Shown piece by piece: positions 49,780 to 62,982 of a DNA stretch of 64,000 bases. Positions within the stretch are counted from its first letter, which is position 1, and each line of letters starts with the position of its first letter. The stretch comes from Gibbula magus (lineage: Eukaryota > Mollusca > Gastropoda > Trochida > Trochidae). The notes beneath the pieces are model-generated. The model was given only the letters and a program-made list of their open reading frames with translations, had not been told where the DNA came from and made no database searches. A program made the position numbers and the translations under genes. The stretch spans positions 16,393,530-16,457,529 of the forward strand of contig OW388302.1 in the NCBI GenBank assembly GCA_936450465.1. Reading direction: 5' to 3'.

Positions 49780-50882
49780 CCTTTAAATGTGAAAGGTCAC
49801 ATGACATGACCCAAGCCAAGATGTACATGGATCAATAATGTAACGAGGATTGTGTCACATTCGATCTGATTTTAATGAGATTGGAGAGGTTATATGCCTA
49901 TTTTGTAACTGCGATGCAATTTATTTGTAAATGTGACCTAGATATTTGGTACCAATGACGGAATGCTAGGATCTGGTGATGTTTGGTTCAAATCCGATCA
50001 AAAGAGATCCTTTAACACATATGCAAAATTTACTAATATTTTCACTACTGTAAACATTCTTGCACAAAGTCAAGATGGGCTGTAACTGTCTTTCTACTGT
50101 AGGGAAATGCAGATTCTGTCACTAACCCAATAAAGCTCACGGTATGAGAGAGCAGTGACACGACAGTTGAGAAATTATCTACATTTAAAGAATTAGAATC
50201 CAAATCTGCTAAGACAATGTTAACACTCGTGAACCATAGCAAACTTACTTTTTCACACAGGTGTATATTTAGTACCTGAAGTAGATTAAATTTGCATATG
50301 TGCAATGGTCGCCGTATGGCTAAAGATATATAATTTTACGTCAATATTTCCACCAGATTGTTTTGGTTCATAAACCCCTGATCGTGACACAATTGTACAC
50401 TTACACATACAAACATTTCACAGATTCGATATTGAAGGTTTGGTTGTTGAATTCATTATACTTAACATTCAAACTTGCACAATATTTACTTTACATACAC
50501 AGAAAACATATCTTTTTCGAATTTAAACTGGTACACATTGCATTATTGAAATTTTGAAATATTCTACAAATGCAAAACTGGTGAAATTAACAAAATTATT
50601 TTTAAAAATACAAATATTTTTGTTACGAAGACCTATGATTGCCTCCTTTTGTAATTTCACTGTAGTAAATCTTATAATCTGTTGCCTAGAAAAGAAAATT
50701 AAACAAATTATTTCCACATTTAAGGTACCTTACTCACTATAATCAGAACTCTACTATACTGCTTAACAAACTTTAGTTAAACCAAAAATGATAACTATCC
50801 TGGGTACAGGGTCTTTATATTTATAAGTAGGCTCAGATTCAGGATAGTTATCAATTCAGATTTTTCTTAAATTACCTGTTAA

Positions 50883-51234
50883 AGGCGCTGTAGCACGTTT
50901 TTTCTCTCAAATAAGTCGATGAAATGTATTTGAAAAATAATGTCAACAATAGTAAAACACCCCACTCTCTTCGGAAATCAAGTTACAAATGAGTGTATAT
51001 GGTTCCGTAAAGCCATGGCAATTTTTTTAGTCATTCGAAATAATAAAATGTGTTCACAATAAAATGGCCGCCATGCAATTTTGGCTTTATACGCAACACC
51101 GTTATTACCACTACGGTAATTGGTTTGTGTAATAAGATGTTTTACCCTCTGAAGTAAATATAAATGGCATAAACTATTATTATAAATGAGAAATTTGAAA
51201 AAATAAAATTTGCAAAAAACGTGCTACAGCGCCT
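50883..51234. mobile_element. TTAA-targeting MITE with perfect inverted ends
   Basis: This 352-bp element lies between TTAA at 50879-50882 and TTAA at 51235-51238. Its ends are perfect inverted repeats, AGGCGCTGTAGCACGTTTTT and its complement. The A block retains the empty site at 11163-11166. It contains aaaatggccgccatgc. TTAA targeting is typical of piggyBac- and Kolobok-type transposases. No transposase is encoded, so it is non-autonomous. Confidence 0.93.
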
Positions 51235-54200
51235 TTAAATTGCTGTCACTTGTTAAGTTACAGTTAAACGATGGTAGTTGCACCTTTCAAATTGAGAAGA
51301 AAATGCAGAAATGTGATGATTTAGCTGTACAGAGGCTCAGATGTTAAAGCTTACACAGAGAAGCAACTTGTTCACACTGTGAGAAGCCAACACCTTAGTC
51401 AAGAAACAGGGCCCAGATTTTAGAAGTTTGTTTTAGCACTAAAAGCATCATCATTTTCAAGTAAAAAAAAATCAAAAGGGGGCGAGGGTGTCAGGATTAA
51501 TAATCCCCTAAATCCAACGATCCTCATCTCCCCTTAATCCAATGGATCCGCTTCAGTTTGAGAGAGCTTAAACAATCTAGAGCCAGTATCTCTAAATGGT
51601 GACACTATTGATCTAAAGTGTATGGATTGTTAGGTTTTCTCAAATATGTTTGGACTAACATTTATTTGATAAAAGGATGAACAAATATTACATAATGATA
51701 AAGCATGTTCAACAGTCAGCTGTAGATTGGTATGAAAGTAAGCTCATTAGACAACTGGCTTCAGTCTCTAACGCTACCTACAATGCATAACTATAGTTGA
51801 ATTCTTCCAAACTGCGTACAAGTCTGTCTATACATTTACACAATCTAGGCTAAGACAAATGTCAATGGACAAGTAATTAAATATCAAAAAGCTTCGAACA
51901 TATCACCAAAACCATGCTATGGAATCTGCATATTCTCAGTTTTATATCACATTATGAAATAAGAACTTGCTTAAAGACAGTGTTTAAGGCACAGGGAAAA
52001 CAGCAGTGTATAGTTCATGGACATAGAATCTGCTTGAAGTATTCCAGTAACAACGTCATGCAATTTGTTTATCCAATTCAGACCATCTTCATATACCTTA
52101 TGTACAATTTAAATAAAATGAACAGATATAGTCCTAACAATTTAGCATATGAAAGTTCAAGTTAAACGAATGATGTGCAACAACCACACCCTATGAATAT
52201 AATTGTGCAAGTTTGTAAATACAATTTCACTGAAACCATTAAGAAACAAAATTTGCTCCAAATGTCAGAATTGCAAATGGTGAAATTTTCACTACACTGG
52301 AAAGCACAATAAACAAAAAAAGTTATTTACAAAAAATACATTTGTGTGATGTTTACATAATAAAACAAGAATATCTGGTCATTAACAACACCGCCATATT
52401 GGTTATAATTAAAACTTATAAAATATAATTGACACACTTTGAACTTTGAACTCCATCTAGGTATTTATGACCTCAAACCACACACCAAACTTGGTAATCC
52501 TATCTTAAACGGTTTCAGAGAAAGTATGTCCCCTTTATCGTGTATTGACGGACAGAGCCCAAACCTATCTACCCCTTCAACGTCGTGGCAGGGGAAAACA
52601 ACAGAGCGGTATCATGCACTATAAGCAAATAAATAATAAAAGTGGTTCATGATTAGCATATTCTGAAAGTGGTCATTCTACAAAAGTACACGTTGAATAA
52701 ATCTAGCTTCACTTAAACCCAGATCTATGCATCATTAATCAGGATATTTTACACTTATATTCCAATCCACACATTTAACCCCTTAACTTTACAATGAATT
52801 AATAAATCGAGCTAGATAACGGTGTTAGTGTCACCAAAACATCAATTTTAAAGCAATAAATAAATTCACTATCCATAGAACTTCTCAATTATCATAGAAA
52901 CTTCTAAAATGTCTCCCAAAGAGCAACTTCCCTATGCAAGACATAACTCAGTCTCTATTAGTAGATGACTTAAGAATTGCAGTATTTCCCTCGCTTTTCC
53001 ATGCTAAGATAGTGGACCACAGCACCTGAAAAGAATATAGTGGCACTGCTTTCCTGGCACGCAAACCTGTAGGAGAAACAAAATACAGAAGTTTATACCA
53101 AGATCGTTGTTAAACTTTAGCTGTATGTTAAAAATTAGAGAAATAGTAATCAATATTATGATCTTGGATTGATTATCATAATTATTATTTTAATGAAAAT
53201 GTTTAAAATTGATTTAAAGACACAAAGCTTCTTTGAAAGTTACAATTCAAGAAATTATTCTTACACTTGTCATTTTCTATCAGAATTATCTCCCTTTGAC
53301 AAGACCTTATATTCACAAGGAACAGCAAAAAAGAGAAAGGCATTCTAACAATATTATAGATATATAGTCATACAATCAGGATAGGTGAACAAATAATTTA
53401 TTTTAAAACAAAATTTCCACAAAATGAAGTATGTAGAAATTTTAGAATATAGAATTTCTGTAACAAACTGTAATAAAATTGGTTTTCATACATTTCTCTT
53501 GGGTTTTGTTCATTTGTGCAGGACATGTAACCAAGTGTGTTTGTTCAAGTATACAATCGCCCATCCAAAATATAAGGCAAAGTGGTTAATACTTTTGTGT
53601 AGTGGCCAAAACATGCCATATGCTAAAAGAGGATAGTAGAAATGATTAATCATTTTCTGAATAGAGTATGCTCTAATAAAATATTTGAGACTGTTAAGGT
53701 GGGTTAGATGGTGACATCGCATTTTTACTAGAAATTGCAGAATTCAAATTAAATACAATTTAAATAAAATAAAGGAATTGTTGCCACCTAAAAACAACAT
53801 GTTTTTATTACCGTAAATATTTCCAAAATATTAATTACAGATACATCTGAATCTTGAAAAGGATTAGAAATGTTCAACCAAAAAATATTTCAATTAATAA
53901 GAGCATTTTTTTAGAGAAAATTGACTTTCCTTTAATCAAAATTAAAATCATATTTCTATTTATCAATCATTCGTTAAATATTCATGTCAGTCATTGAGGC
54001 ATTTAAGCTGTTTTGGACAAAGACATTGTTTTCATGTATAAAGAACATTTCTGGTTTGTACTATAAATATCTACTTTGACTTATTATTTACTGCTATGTA
54101 GAATAATCAAGAATCAAAAAGTATAACATTTAATAAAATTCAATAAAACAGGCAGAAGCAGTGAAGCAGAAATAGTATATTTACCCGTAGCTACGCCACT

Positions 54201-55876
54201 CGTTAACATATGCTTTTGTACTTCACTCGATGAGATATACATGGTATTCAACGAGAAATGTCAAATATCCTCTATATATCCTGTAGCACTAAATAAGTTA
54301 ATTTAGGTCTACAATATGAAAGAAAGATTCTCAGAACAATAACGTGGTGTACATTCAATTGTTTGGTAGCATTACCCGTAATTATCAATGTTTCGATGGC
54401 ATGGTAATCAAGGATATAACGTAGCTGAGCAACTGAACAACTGAACAAAGTGGGTTGTTCAGAAGATTACGAATATATAAACCATTTGGTATGTAGACCA
54501 GATAATTTCCAACTACCCACTAGATCAAGGGATTCCATTTTATCTAAAACAATATCTATTGTTAATGTTCTCATAATTTTACAAATCTAAGGATGGGTCA
54601 ATAACCAAATTCCAGTCTTCAACAATGGCTACAGCTGTATTAACAAAATTACAGATATTTGCAGACATATAATAGACATTTGGATCATCATTATATTATG
54701 TAAAGATATTAATGTAGGTTTGATGTACTTCATTGTAAGCATTTTTTCACCAAAGTTGTGAAATGCACTCCTATTTTAGCGACATCACTGTGTAAACATT
54801 GTGCTCCTATCGCAATTTAAACACAATTTTAAAACAAATTAAAGAGAACCAGTTAAAGTATGCTAAAATCATATTTTGACAATATTTAATCAACTAAATG
54901 TTTATTTTGTCGGTTGATTTAAACATGTTATACCATTTGAAAAAGCCTGTCTATAAATGTTTTACCCTTAACATGGCAACTTATGGCACAGGAAGATAGC
55001 AGGGAATTAAAAATGTGTGGGTTGTAATTGTTTTTTCTGTAATAAACCCCTTTTAACATTGCAAACTTACTCAAATTTACTTTGATTGTATATTATATAT
55101 TTGTAACGTTTCAAATTTTCAAATTATTATAAAACGACTTCAAATTATGGGGAACTTGATTTTGTATAACTTTCTTCCGTCAAACTTTTGGAACACTGTT
55201 TTTTGCCAGTTGCATTTAAACCATACACATTGTAAATTTTGTGATTTGTGGGAAAATTATGTAGATCATGTGAAAGAACAATACTGGAAAAAGGATGGAT
55301 TAAAAACTCAAACTGTCACACGGATGGTCATAGATTTGAACTCTGAATGTGACAAAGACATTAAAGTCGGGGTTTCTGGTACATTGAACATTGATCATAA
55401 GTTTCATATTCCTATCTTTATCATTTGATGTTGTTAGATAAACACATGAATAATTTACATTTACTTTTTCATACAAACATTTTAAAAAATCTGTCTAAAA
55501 TGAAAAAAAATGCTTATTGAAATTATCCCTTCTAAGCATAACCTTACACTATCACAATATTACGAAACGTGCATGTGCAACACACATTGTGACATTGTTG
55601 GTAGCTGTTCTTGTACTTGCCAATGCTCACTTGTGAAAATGTCGCTGTTGTCAGAAACTTTATGTGATCATTTATAAGTAAAATCTTTAATAATTGCGAT
55701 ACAATTTATAAATACACCACCATATTAGGTCAGCATCATACAGTATAATATGATATAAACAAATAAGAGTTTAATATTGTGTGTTGTTTAAATGCAACTA
55801 ACAAAAAGCCATGTTCCAAAAGATAGGTTCACGGACTATAACACGCTTCACACTCATAGACAGCCTCACTCAAACA

Positions 55877-55990
55877 GTCACGTGACCAGCGTAGTCATAA
55901 GCTTGTCAGCCGAGAGGAGAGAGGTGGATTCCTTAATGGAGATAAAACAGTGTGTGCTGTGATCAAGACAGTCGTTCTACATGGTTTGAG
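55877..55990 (+). promoter_or_regulatory. Probable promoter and non-coding first exon of copy D
   Basis: GTCACGTGAC at 55877-55886, the same gccgagaggagagagg block, and a tttgag|gtgcgt donor at 55990. The acceptor gattacag ends just before the ATG at 57991, as in B. Confidence 0.5.
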
Positions 55991-57171
55991 GTGCGTTCAG
56001 TTTGTGTATTAATATGTTTGTTAGTGAGAGTATTCATTGGATTGTTCTTGTAACTGATTTTATTGACTGAATAGCTCTTACATGCAGCCGGGACCATCAT
56101 ACCAGTCGATAAATGAATGCTGCAGTGGTCAGGTTCTACTTTCGCTTTCGTTTCTTCATAATAATACATAGTAAATCGAATTGACTGATTAAAGAAATAT
56201 CTAAATATTCAAGCCCGTCTCTGTCTAACAGGATCGTATTATATGTGTTTTGTTGCATGAAGATCAGACCAGCATACTATAAGCTACCCTGTATTGAACA
56301 CAGCAGATCGATAAACGGGTAGTTGAGGGTCTGTACGGGTATCTACTACGTACAGTATTTTAACTTGCAATCATAAATACTTCGTTATAAATCTTGAATA
56401 ACTTGTATATATCAAAATTAATGTAAACAGAAACTTAGTATTGATTTCTGACCTGCAAAAACTATTTTATACAACAATGTTATCTGCTTGTATCTGAGAG
56501 TATCACATGAACCGCGTATCAGTCTGTTCTGTCATGGTTGGATGGTTGAGGGTCTCTACCAGTATCCTGCGTTCTTAAATGCAGCCACGACCTACTGTTA
56601 ATAATGAGAATACTTATATGGCGCTAAATCCACAACACTAAGGGCTGTGCTCAAAGCGTTTCACACATTGTTACCCTGGTAAATGGACCAATATCATTCC
56701 TTTTTCATTCTCAACTCCTCTTGGATTATGCAACCTGAGCTACCAATTAAGGAGCTCGAAGGTTATGTGTCACATTGCCTTCACTTCCAAACCAGTTACT
56801 CAATTGTACTGCTGAGTGAACAGAGGCATATTTCGAATAAAGTCCCTTGCCCAAGGTGACACCACGAGTCTCTCAACTCATGTCTCAATGTGGAGCAGGG
56901 AATCACCCCTCAAACTCTCAGTTACTGTTGACTTAAAAAAAATAATATAAAACAAATAATACAAATAGTTTTGTGATTGAGACTTAAATACTGAATCTAA
57001 AGTAGACATTCAAGAGGCCAGAAGGGTTACTTTCTTTCTTCCTGAACACACAACATATGATAAAGAGACTTGACACTGATCAATGTAATACTATGGTATT
57101 TAACTCATAGCAGTGTATTCCCCACAGTACACTGAGCCGGACCTCACGAGTACTCCTTCGTTTTTGTTTAA

Positions 57172-57497
57172 AGGGACAGTAGCACTTTTTTTCGCTCAAA
57201 TAAGTTGATGAACTTTATTTGAAAAATAATGACACTTGTTGTAAAACACCCTTCTCTCTTCGGAAAATCAAGTTAAATAATAAGTGTACATGGTTCGATA
57301 AAGCCATGGGAATAATTTTTGTAATTCGAAATAATAAAATGTGTTCACAATAAAATGACGGCCATTCAATTTTTGCTTTATATGCGACACCGTTATTACC
57401 ACTATGGATAATTAGTTTGTGTAATAAGATATAAACTATCATTTTAAATGGGAAATTGGAAAAAAATAAAATTTGCAAAAAACGTGCTAAAGCCCCT
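57172..57497. mobile_element. TTAA-flanked MITE in intron 1 of copy D
   Basis: Almost identical to 27527-27852, with TTAA at 57168-57171 and 57498-57501. One difference falls in the ATGGCGGCCAT motif, which reads aaatgacggccatt here. Confidence 0.8.
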
Positions 57498-57990
57498 TTA
57501 ATATAAGTGAAATATGCAATAATATTACATAATGTAAACATATTCAAATATAGTATATGTATAACTATATGTATTATATATATTTAAACCGTCCAATTCA
57601 TCCCACTCTCAGATTCATCTCTGCTCTCGGTTCACTCACCCAATCAAAAATTATATCTATTGTCAAAGACGTGTTGAGAATTCGCCGTCTGCAATACTCA
57701 CTATGAATATTGTTCCCATCCTTGCTTTTATATTGTGTTTATAATAGACTCAATTTTACTAACAATAACCCATTTAAACTGTTCCAACAACAACCTCCTT
57801 TTTCTGGTTATTGTATTTGAATTCTCAATCATCTCACAATCCTGTTTATAACCTAAAAAGTAATCTTTTTTAAAGTCATTTTAAAACATGTTGTATATCA
57901 CCACCGTTACCTATTATCGTGGTGTATACAAGTTTCCATTACACATTAAATCAACTTAAAATCTGTATTTCTTCCGATTACAGATCCAAG

Positions 57991-60742
57991 ATGGCGACAG
58001 GTGGCAAGCTACAGGACGACTTCCTGACTTGCAGTATTTGTATGGAGAGGTTCCGGCAGCCCGTGACACTTGGCTGTCAGCATAACTTCTGCAAAAACTG
58101 CCTTAGAAAATATATATCCACTAAAGAAGAAGCTGTCAGGAAAAAGGTCATCCCCTGTCCCACATGTAGACAGGACACAACAGTGCCTCACCCTGACAGA
58201 CCCGTGGAAGAGTGGGTGGGGCAGCTGAAACCAGGACTGCTTCTAACTGGACTCATAGACTCAATTCAACAAGGTACTTGTCATGATTATATTCCTAAAA
58301 GTGTTATCAATATAACGAATATAATACCAAAGATGTGATCATGACAGTCGCTGAATTTCTTACATGTATTTATAACAGTTTGAATATGTCTTGTGTTGTT
58401 TCTATTCATTTGGACCAATATTTTGTTGTATGCATTTCACGCAGGATTGGTCTATATTCTCAATTTTGTAACAATAACATTTATCCGGTGTAGCAGTACA
58501 TCTTTTTTGTTGTAAAGGCTTGTGGTTTTCGTGGGTAAATTTTTAACCTAAAAAATGTCCAAACAACGAACAAAATGCTTTTAACTTTTAAAAAAAAGGC
58601 AGTCTGATCCACAAAATTGTCAAAACTGTGTCTTCTGATATCAAATATATCAGCACGAGTTACAAATATCCGAGGCTTGTCAAATCCACAAAACATTACC
58701 CAGCAAATTGTTTCAGTAATATGTATATTATTGCGTTATAATCATGACACTTTGGGAAACGATTCGTTACTAATTATAAATTAACATAACATTGTATATG
58801 TAAGTCTTCACCCTATTCGGATAAACGGATAAAATTGTCAGTAATTGCTGAAATTAAGGATGTAGGTGTCTTGTAAAACTAACATTGAAAACCTGTCAAT
58901 AGTGTCTCTAATTTGGACATAAGGATTTATACTGACATAAATTGTGTGTCTGTGTGATAATGAAAACATTGAGTGTAAGATAAGTTATATAAATGAATAG
59001 CAACATTAAGATGATATATTACATGTATCCGGTTTAAATAATAAGCAAATCTAAACATGTGACACTACTTTGACAAACATTTCTACTAATGTTTTCCAGG
59101 ACCTGACCTGTGCTCCGTGTGTAAAGAAGAAGGGGAGACAACTCCAGCCACACACTGGTGTTCTGAATGTGAAGCTTCGTTCTGTGACGGATGTCTGAAA
59201 CTACACAGTAAGATGCCTAGCTTGAAGAAGCATGAAGTTGTTCCACTTTCAGGAAAACATCCTCCTCGACTTAATAAGTTCATCTGTAAGGAGCACAACA
59301 AGAAAATGAAGTTGTTCTGTAAAGACTGTAACAAACCCTTGTGTACTGTCTGCTGCAGTATTGCTCATAGAAAATGTAATGAGGTCATCACTATCACGTC
59401 TCAGCTGACAGAGGTCAAAGCTAAACTTCATGAACGTCACCAAAATCTGGCAGAGACAATTGATGTTACAAATATTGAGATTCAAAAGCTTGACGTGAAA
59501 TCCCAAAATATTTTAGATGAAAGATCCATTTTAGAATCAGAAATAAGGAAAACCATAAAGGAAGCTATGGATACACTGAATCAGAAGGAAGATCAACTGA
59601 TTAAGAAGGTGAAGGATCAAACAGAACAAGACAGAGAGAAGTTGAGGTCGATGATGAAGACAAAACAAATAGATCTACAGATGTACCAGCAGCAGTCTCA
59701 GTTCATCCAGCAGGCCCTGGAGTTGGAGGATGAGGCGCAGCTGTTTGAGATGTATCTGTCGTCTGGATCTGAAGCTGGAGCAGACGTCACAGTGACACAG
59801 AGGAAGGACAGAACAGATGTAGCTGATATCAGCTTTATACACGACATTGAAACATTGAAGAAACAGATAGAAAAGATGGATGTGAAGATTAACAAGATGA
59901 TGATTCAGCAGATTGACAACATAGATCTGACAGCATCACCTGTACTAGATGAAGTTATTGAAGCTAAACTTAATGTGGGAGACAGTTGCAGTGTTATAGA
60001 TGGTTTGATAATGAACAGTGCAGGTACAAAGGTAGCTGTGTTCGCTGATCATACCAAACAACGTCTGAAATCATTTTACACAAGAGAAGGACAGTCATGT
60101 TCAAGTGTACTCAAAGTGTCTGGTAAACCCTGGTGTATAACAGTTATCAGTGAAGGTAAGGTAGCTGTGTCTCTTTATGACTCTCCACGTATCATCACAG
60201 TTGCTGTGACTCCTGACCTGGAACTCCTGTCTACAATACAGACAAGTAAGAAATACAGGGGTCTGTCTACTCTGGATCAGTCAACACTGCTGGCCGGTTC
60301 TTATAATCCACCCTCTGTGGATCTGATTGATATGAAGGGAAACATCCTGAAGACCTTCACAACACTTCCTGCCATAGGAAAGAGCTTCATTGATCCTCGC
60401 TACATACATGTAACCAGACAAGGCACTATCCTGGTGTCAGACTATGGTCTGAAGTCTGTCATCTGTCTGACACGGTCTGGTGACATTGTATTCACATACA
60501 CACCTACTGGAGACAGAGCATTGAGAGTTCCATGGGGAATTACATCCACCAGTACAGGAGACATTCTTGTAGTTGACTATGCTGCACACAAAGTGATTCA
60601 TCTCAGTGAGTCAGGAGAGTTCATCAGAGACATTCTGACAGCAAGGAATGGTTTACAGTATCCAACTGGTCTGTGTGTTGATGGAGACAAACTGTGTGTT
60701 ACATTGCAGTTGAAGGGTTTACACAAATACACATTTGGTTAG
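57991..60742 (+). CDS. TRIM-like E3 ubiquitin ligase, copy D
   Basis: Exon 1 is 57991-58273, the intron is 58274-59099, and exon 2 is 59100-60742. The product is 641 residues with the same domain order and metal-binding residues as copy B. The RING exon product is identical to B, and so is almost everything to about residue 430. Roughly 25 replacements then separate them, nearly all in the propeller, with few silent changes. Several D variants (KKYRGLS, GSYNPP, GNILKTF, IDP.YIHV) match copy C rather than B, while neighbouring stretches match B. This points to patchwork exchange between copies. The 3' flank departs from B directly after the stop codon. Confidence 0.92.
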
Positions 60743-61965
60743 GTATGTATGTAGATTGTGACTTGTATCTACATAGTGTGACAATGGACACATTTGTGTA
60801 TTAGTGCTGAATATCGTTGACCTAATTACATGTTTGAGAAAAGTAGATTAACACGAGTTTAAGGCAAATAATAGATCCCGAGCTCCCTATAATTTACAAA
60901 ACGAATTTAATTAAACTTCCAGAAAATTGAATATATCACAGTTCCCCGGTTTAGTGACTCACGTTCAAGAGTTTTTGTAAAGATGTTTATGGTCAGCTTC
61001 TTTGTGTTTTTGTTCTTCTCCGAAGAGTTACCCATCCCTGCGTCAACATTATTGTTTTAATTCAGAGACCTGAACATATCAAAAGACACCACTTCAGTAC
61101 GTATGTAACGCACCTGCACAGTTTTAAACAAACTATGGTGAAAATATGTTTGAGTTCTTCTCCGGAAACGACATTAATACAGACAGACGGTCAGGGGAAC
61201 GACTAAATGATTTACTGTTTGCTTGTAAATAGTTGAATGTCGCTAATTTGTGCATTTCATCCGGCTGTGACATAAATTCAAATGTTCTAGCAACTTTCTC
61301 GTTTTTCTCGTGCAAACGGTAGAAATGTTGATGTTTCCACTTGTTTGACATCTTGTACATTTCAGCGTGCTGCACGTGTGCCACGAGTTTCTCGTTCTCC
61401 CGTCAGCCATCAGGTCGACAGACAGCACACTTGATCAGTTCTCTCAGACATAAAATTCGTGTGTTAGACTTAATGCAAGAAAGAGATTTCAACCGCATTG
61501 TTCATTTGCAATATCAGTAAGCTTACTTTGTCTAAATTCAGACTTTGTAATTTAAGCACTATCCTGCCTTCATATTGAATGTGCATGTTTCAAGCCGTTT
61601 ATATTTTAATTGAAAAAATGCATCATTCAATATATTTATTAAAGACTAACTCGTAGGTTATTCAGTTGGTACAAACTCTTAAACATCTAACATGTATCTC
61701 GCTCAGAGTTCATTTATTAGTATGACGTCGTTTCCCACAGACTGCAATTCTAATTATAATGTATATACATTATTTGAAATACATGTCTGATATTTTATAT
61801 TTTGTTAATTAGTGACACATACCTTAAGAAATTGCCATTGTCTCTTGTACAATTTAATAATGAACGTCAGTGTACAATTCATAATAAGATAATATCTGTT
61901 TGTGTTACTGTCAAGCAAGCCAATACAATGTGGTTGTTTTGGAATTCCTTAACATGGACAAACAC
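60743..61965. other. 3' flank of copy D
   Basis: A distant homologue of the other 3' flanks, much more diverged than the B-D gene bodies are from each other. It contains the dispersed-repeat remnant (about 61010-61200) and the block at 61210-61440. No AATAAA lies at the position used in A and B. Confidence 0.5.
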
Positions 61966-62117
61966 GTGAGTGAAATAGGTCAATGAAATAGGTGAGTGAA
62001 ATAGATGAGTGAAATAGGTGAGTGAAATAGGTGAGTGAAATAGATGAGTGAAATAGATGAGTGAAATAGATGAGTGAAATAGATGAGTGAAATAGGTGAG
62101 TGAAATAGGTGAGTGAT
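61966..62117. repeat. 12-bp minisatellite (gtgagtgaaata)
   Basis: About 12 imperfect units of gtgagtgaaatag/gatgagtgaaata. The same place after A (about 2697-2750) and after C (about 45477-45530) holds three or four degenerate units. Confidence 0.9.
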
Positions 62118-62219
62118 ATAATTGTTTTTCATGGTTTATTACGTCCTACAGCAATGGGCCATCAATGAATTCCATTCCACATTATGTTGTCAAAAACTTC
62201 TATTAATTTTTATTTTAAT

Positions 62220-62410
62220 TTTTAACTCATTAAGGCTTATGGCATCCGCCCGTCCTGTCCAATCATCTGTAAACGTTTTGCTTGTTTGTCTTCTTCACAA
62301 TCACTGGCTCTATGGAGCTGAAATTTTGTGTACAGACTCAATGACCAATGGGGATTCTCAATTGTTGATTTGGTGAAACTGTGACTACTAATATGGGTCA
62401 TTGGGGTCAC
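62220..62410. repeat. Dispersed repeat, second copy
   Basis: Counterpart of 35260-35450, with shared phrases gtcctgtccaatcatctg, ggagctgaaattttgtgtacagact and gggtcacgacc. Confidence 0.5.
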
Positions 62411-62841
62411 GACCTATAAAATCATATATCATATTCTTCTCAAGTACTAAAAGGTCTAGAAAGATTACCGTCGGTAATTTCGCTTAATTAAATTGTGCAA
62501 GTAGACTGAATAGAAGACTTCCTTCCATGTTGTACCATTGTTACACGAGATGATCTCACATTCGCGTTCGTTCATTTAATACCAAAATATTCACTAGTTT
62601 AATAAAAATGATATTAAATGGAAGTTCATGTATTATCCCCTATAAATAATAGGAGCTTCTGTTAGCAATGGTGGGCCTGTACATAACTCAGTTGACCACT
62701 GTGAGTGATGTTCAGGGGCTTCATAACACGATAGTCAGTGTGTTCTGATTCTCACCATTCAGACTTCACCTTTGTCTGCTTTGGAGAATTGTTCTATATG
62801 CAGCAAGGTTCGAATACAATGCTGCAATAACAGTTTCATCT

Positions 62842-62982
62842 ATGGAACACTGGCTCCAGCCGTTGATGACAGGTTTCACCACAATGTTTATCCACAGTTT
62901 TTCTCCCTACATTATGCTGAAATAAGCTGACTCTATAGAAGTGAAATACTCTTGAAAGCAGCATTATAAATCACCTCTCCAC
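62842..62982 (-). mobile_element. SINE body fragment
   Basis: The sequence resembles the body of the SINE at 9769 in reverse orientation. It includes gacaggtttcaccacaatg, ttttctccctacattatg and agtgaaatactcttgaaagcagc. The tRNA head is absent. Confidence 0.6.

Larger units (their letters stand above)
51423..57990. repeat. Segmental duplication: region upstream of copy D, paired with 21500-28345
   Basis: The near-identical partner of the B upstream region. It lacks the LINE, which stops exactly at the block edge, and the 275-bp tandem duplication. No gene is supported other than the promoter block. Confidence 0.9.

Noticed and set aside
62122..62376. 84-codon plus-strand frame near the end of the window
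   Set aside because: It overlaps a dispersed repeat also found at 35260-35450, where the frame is not preserved.
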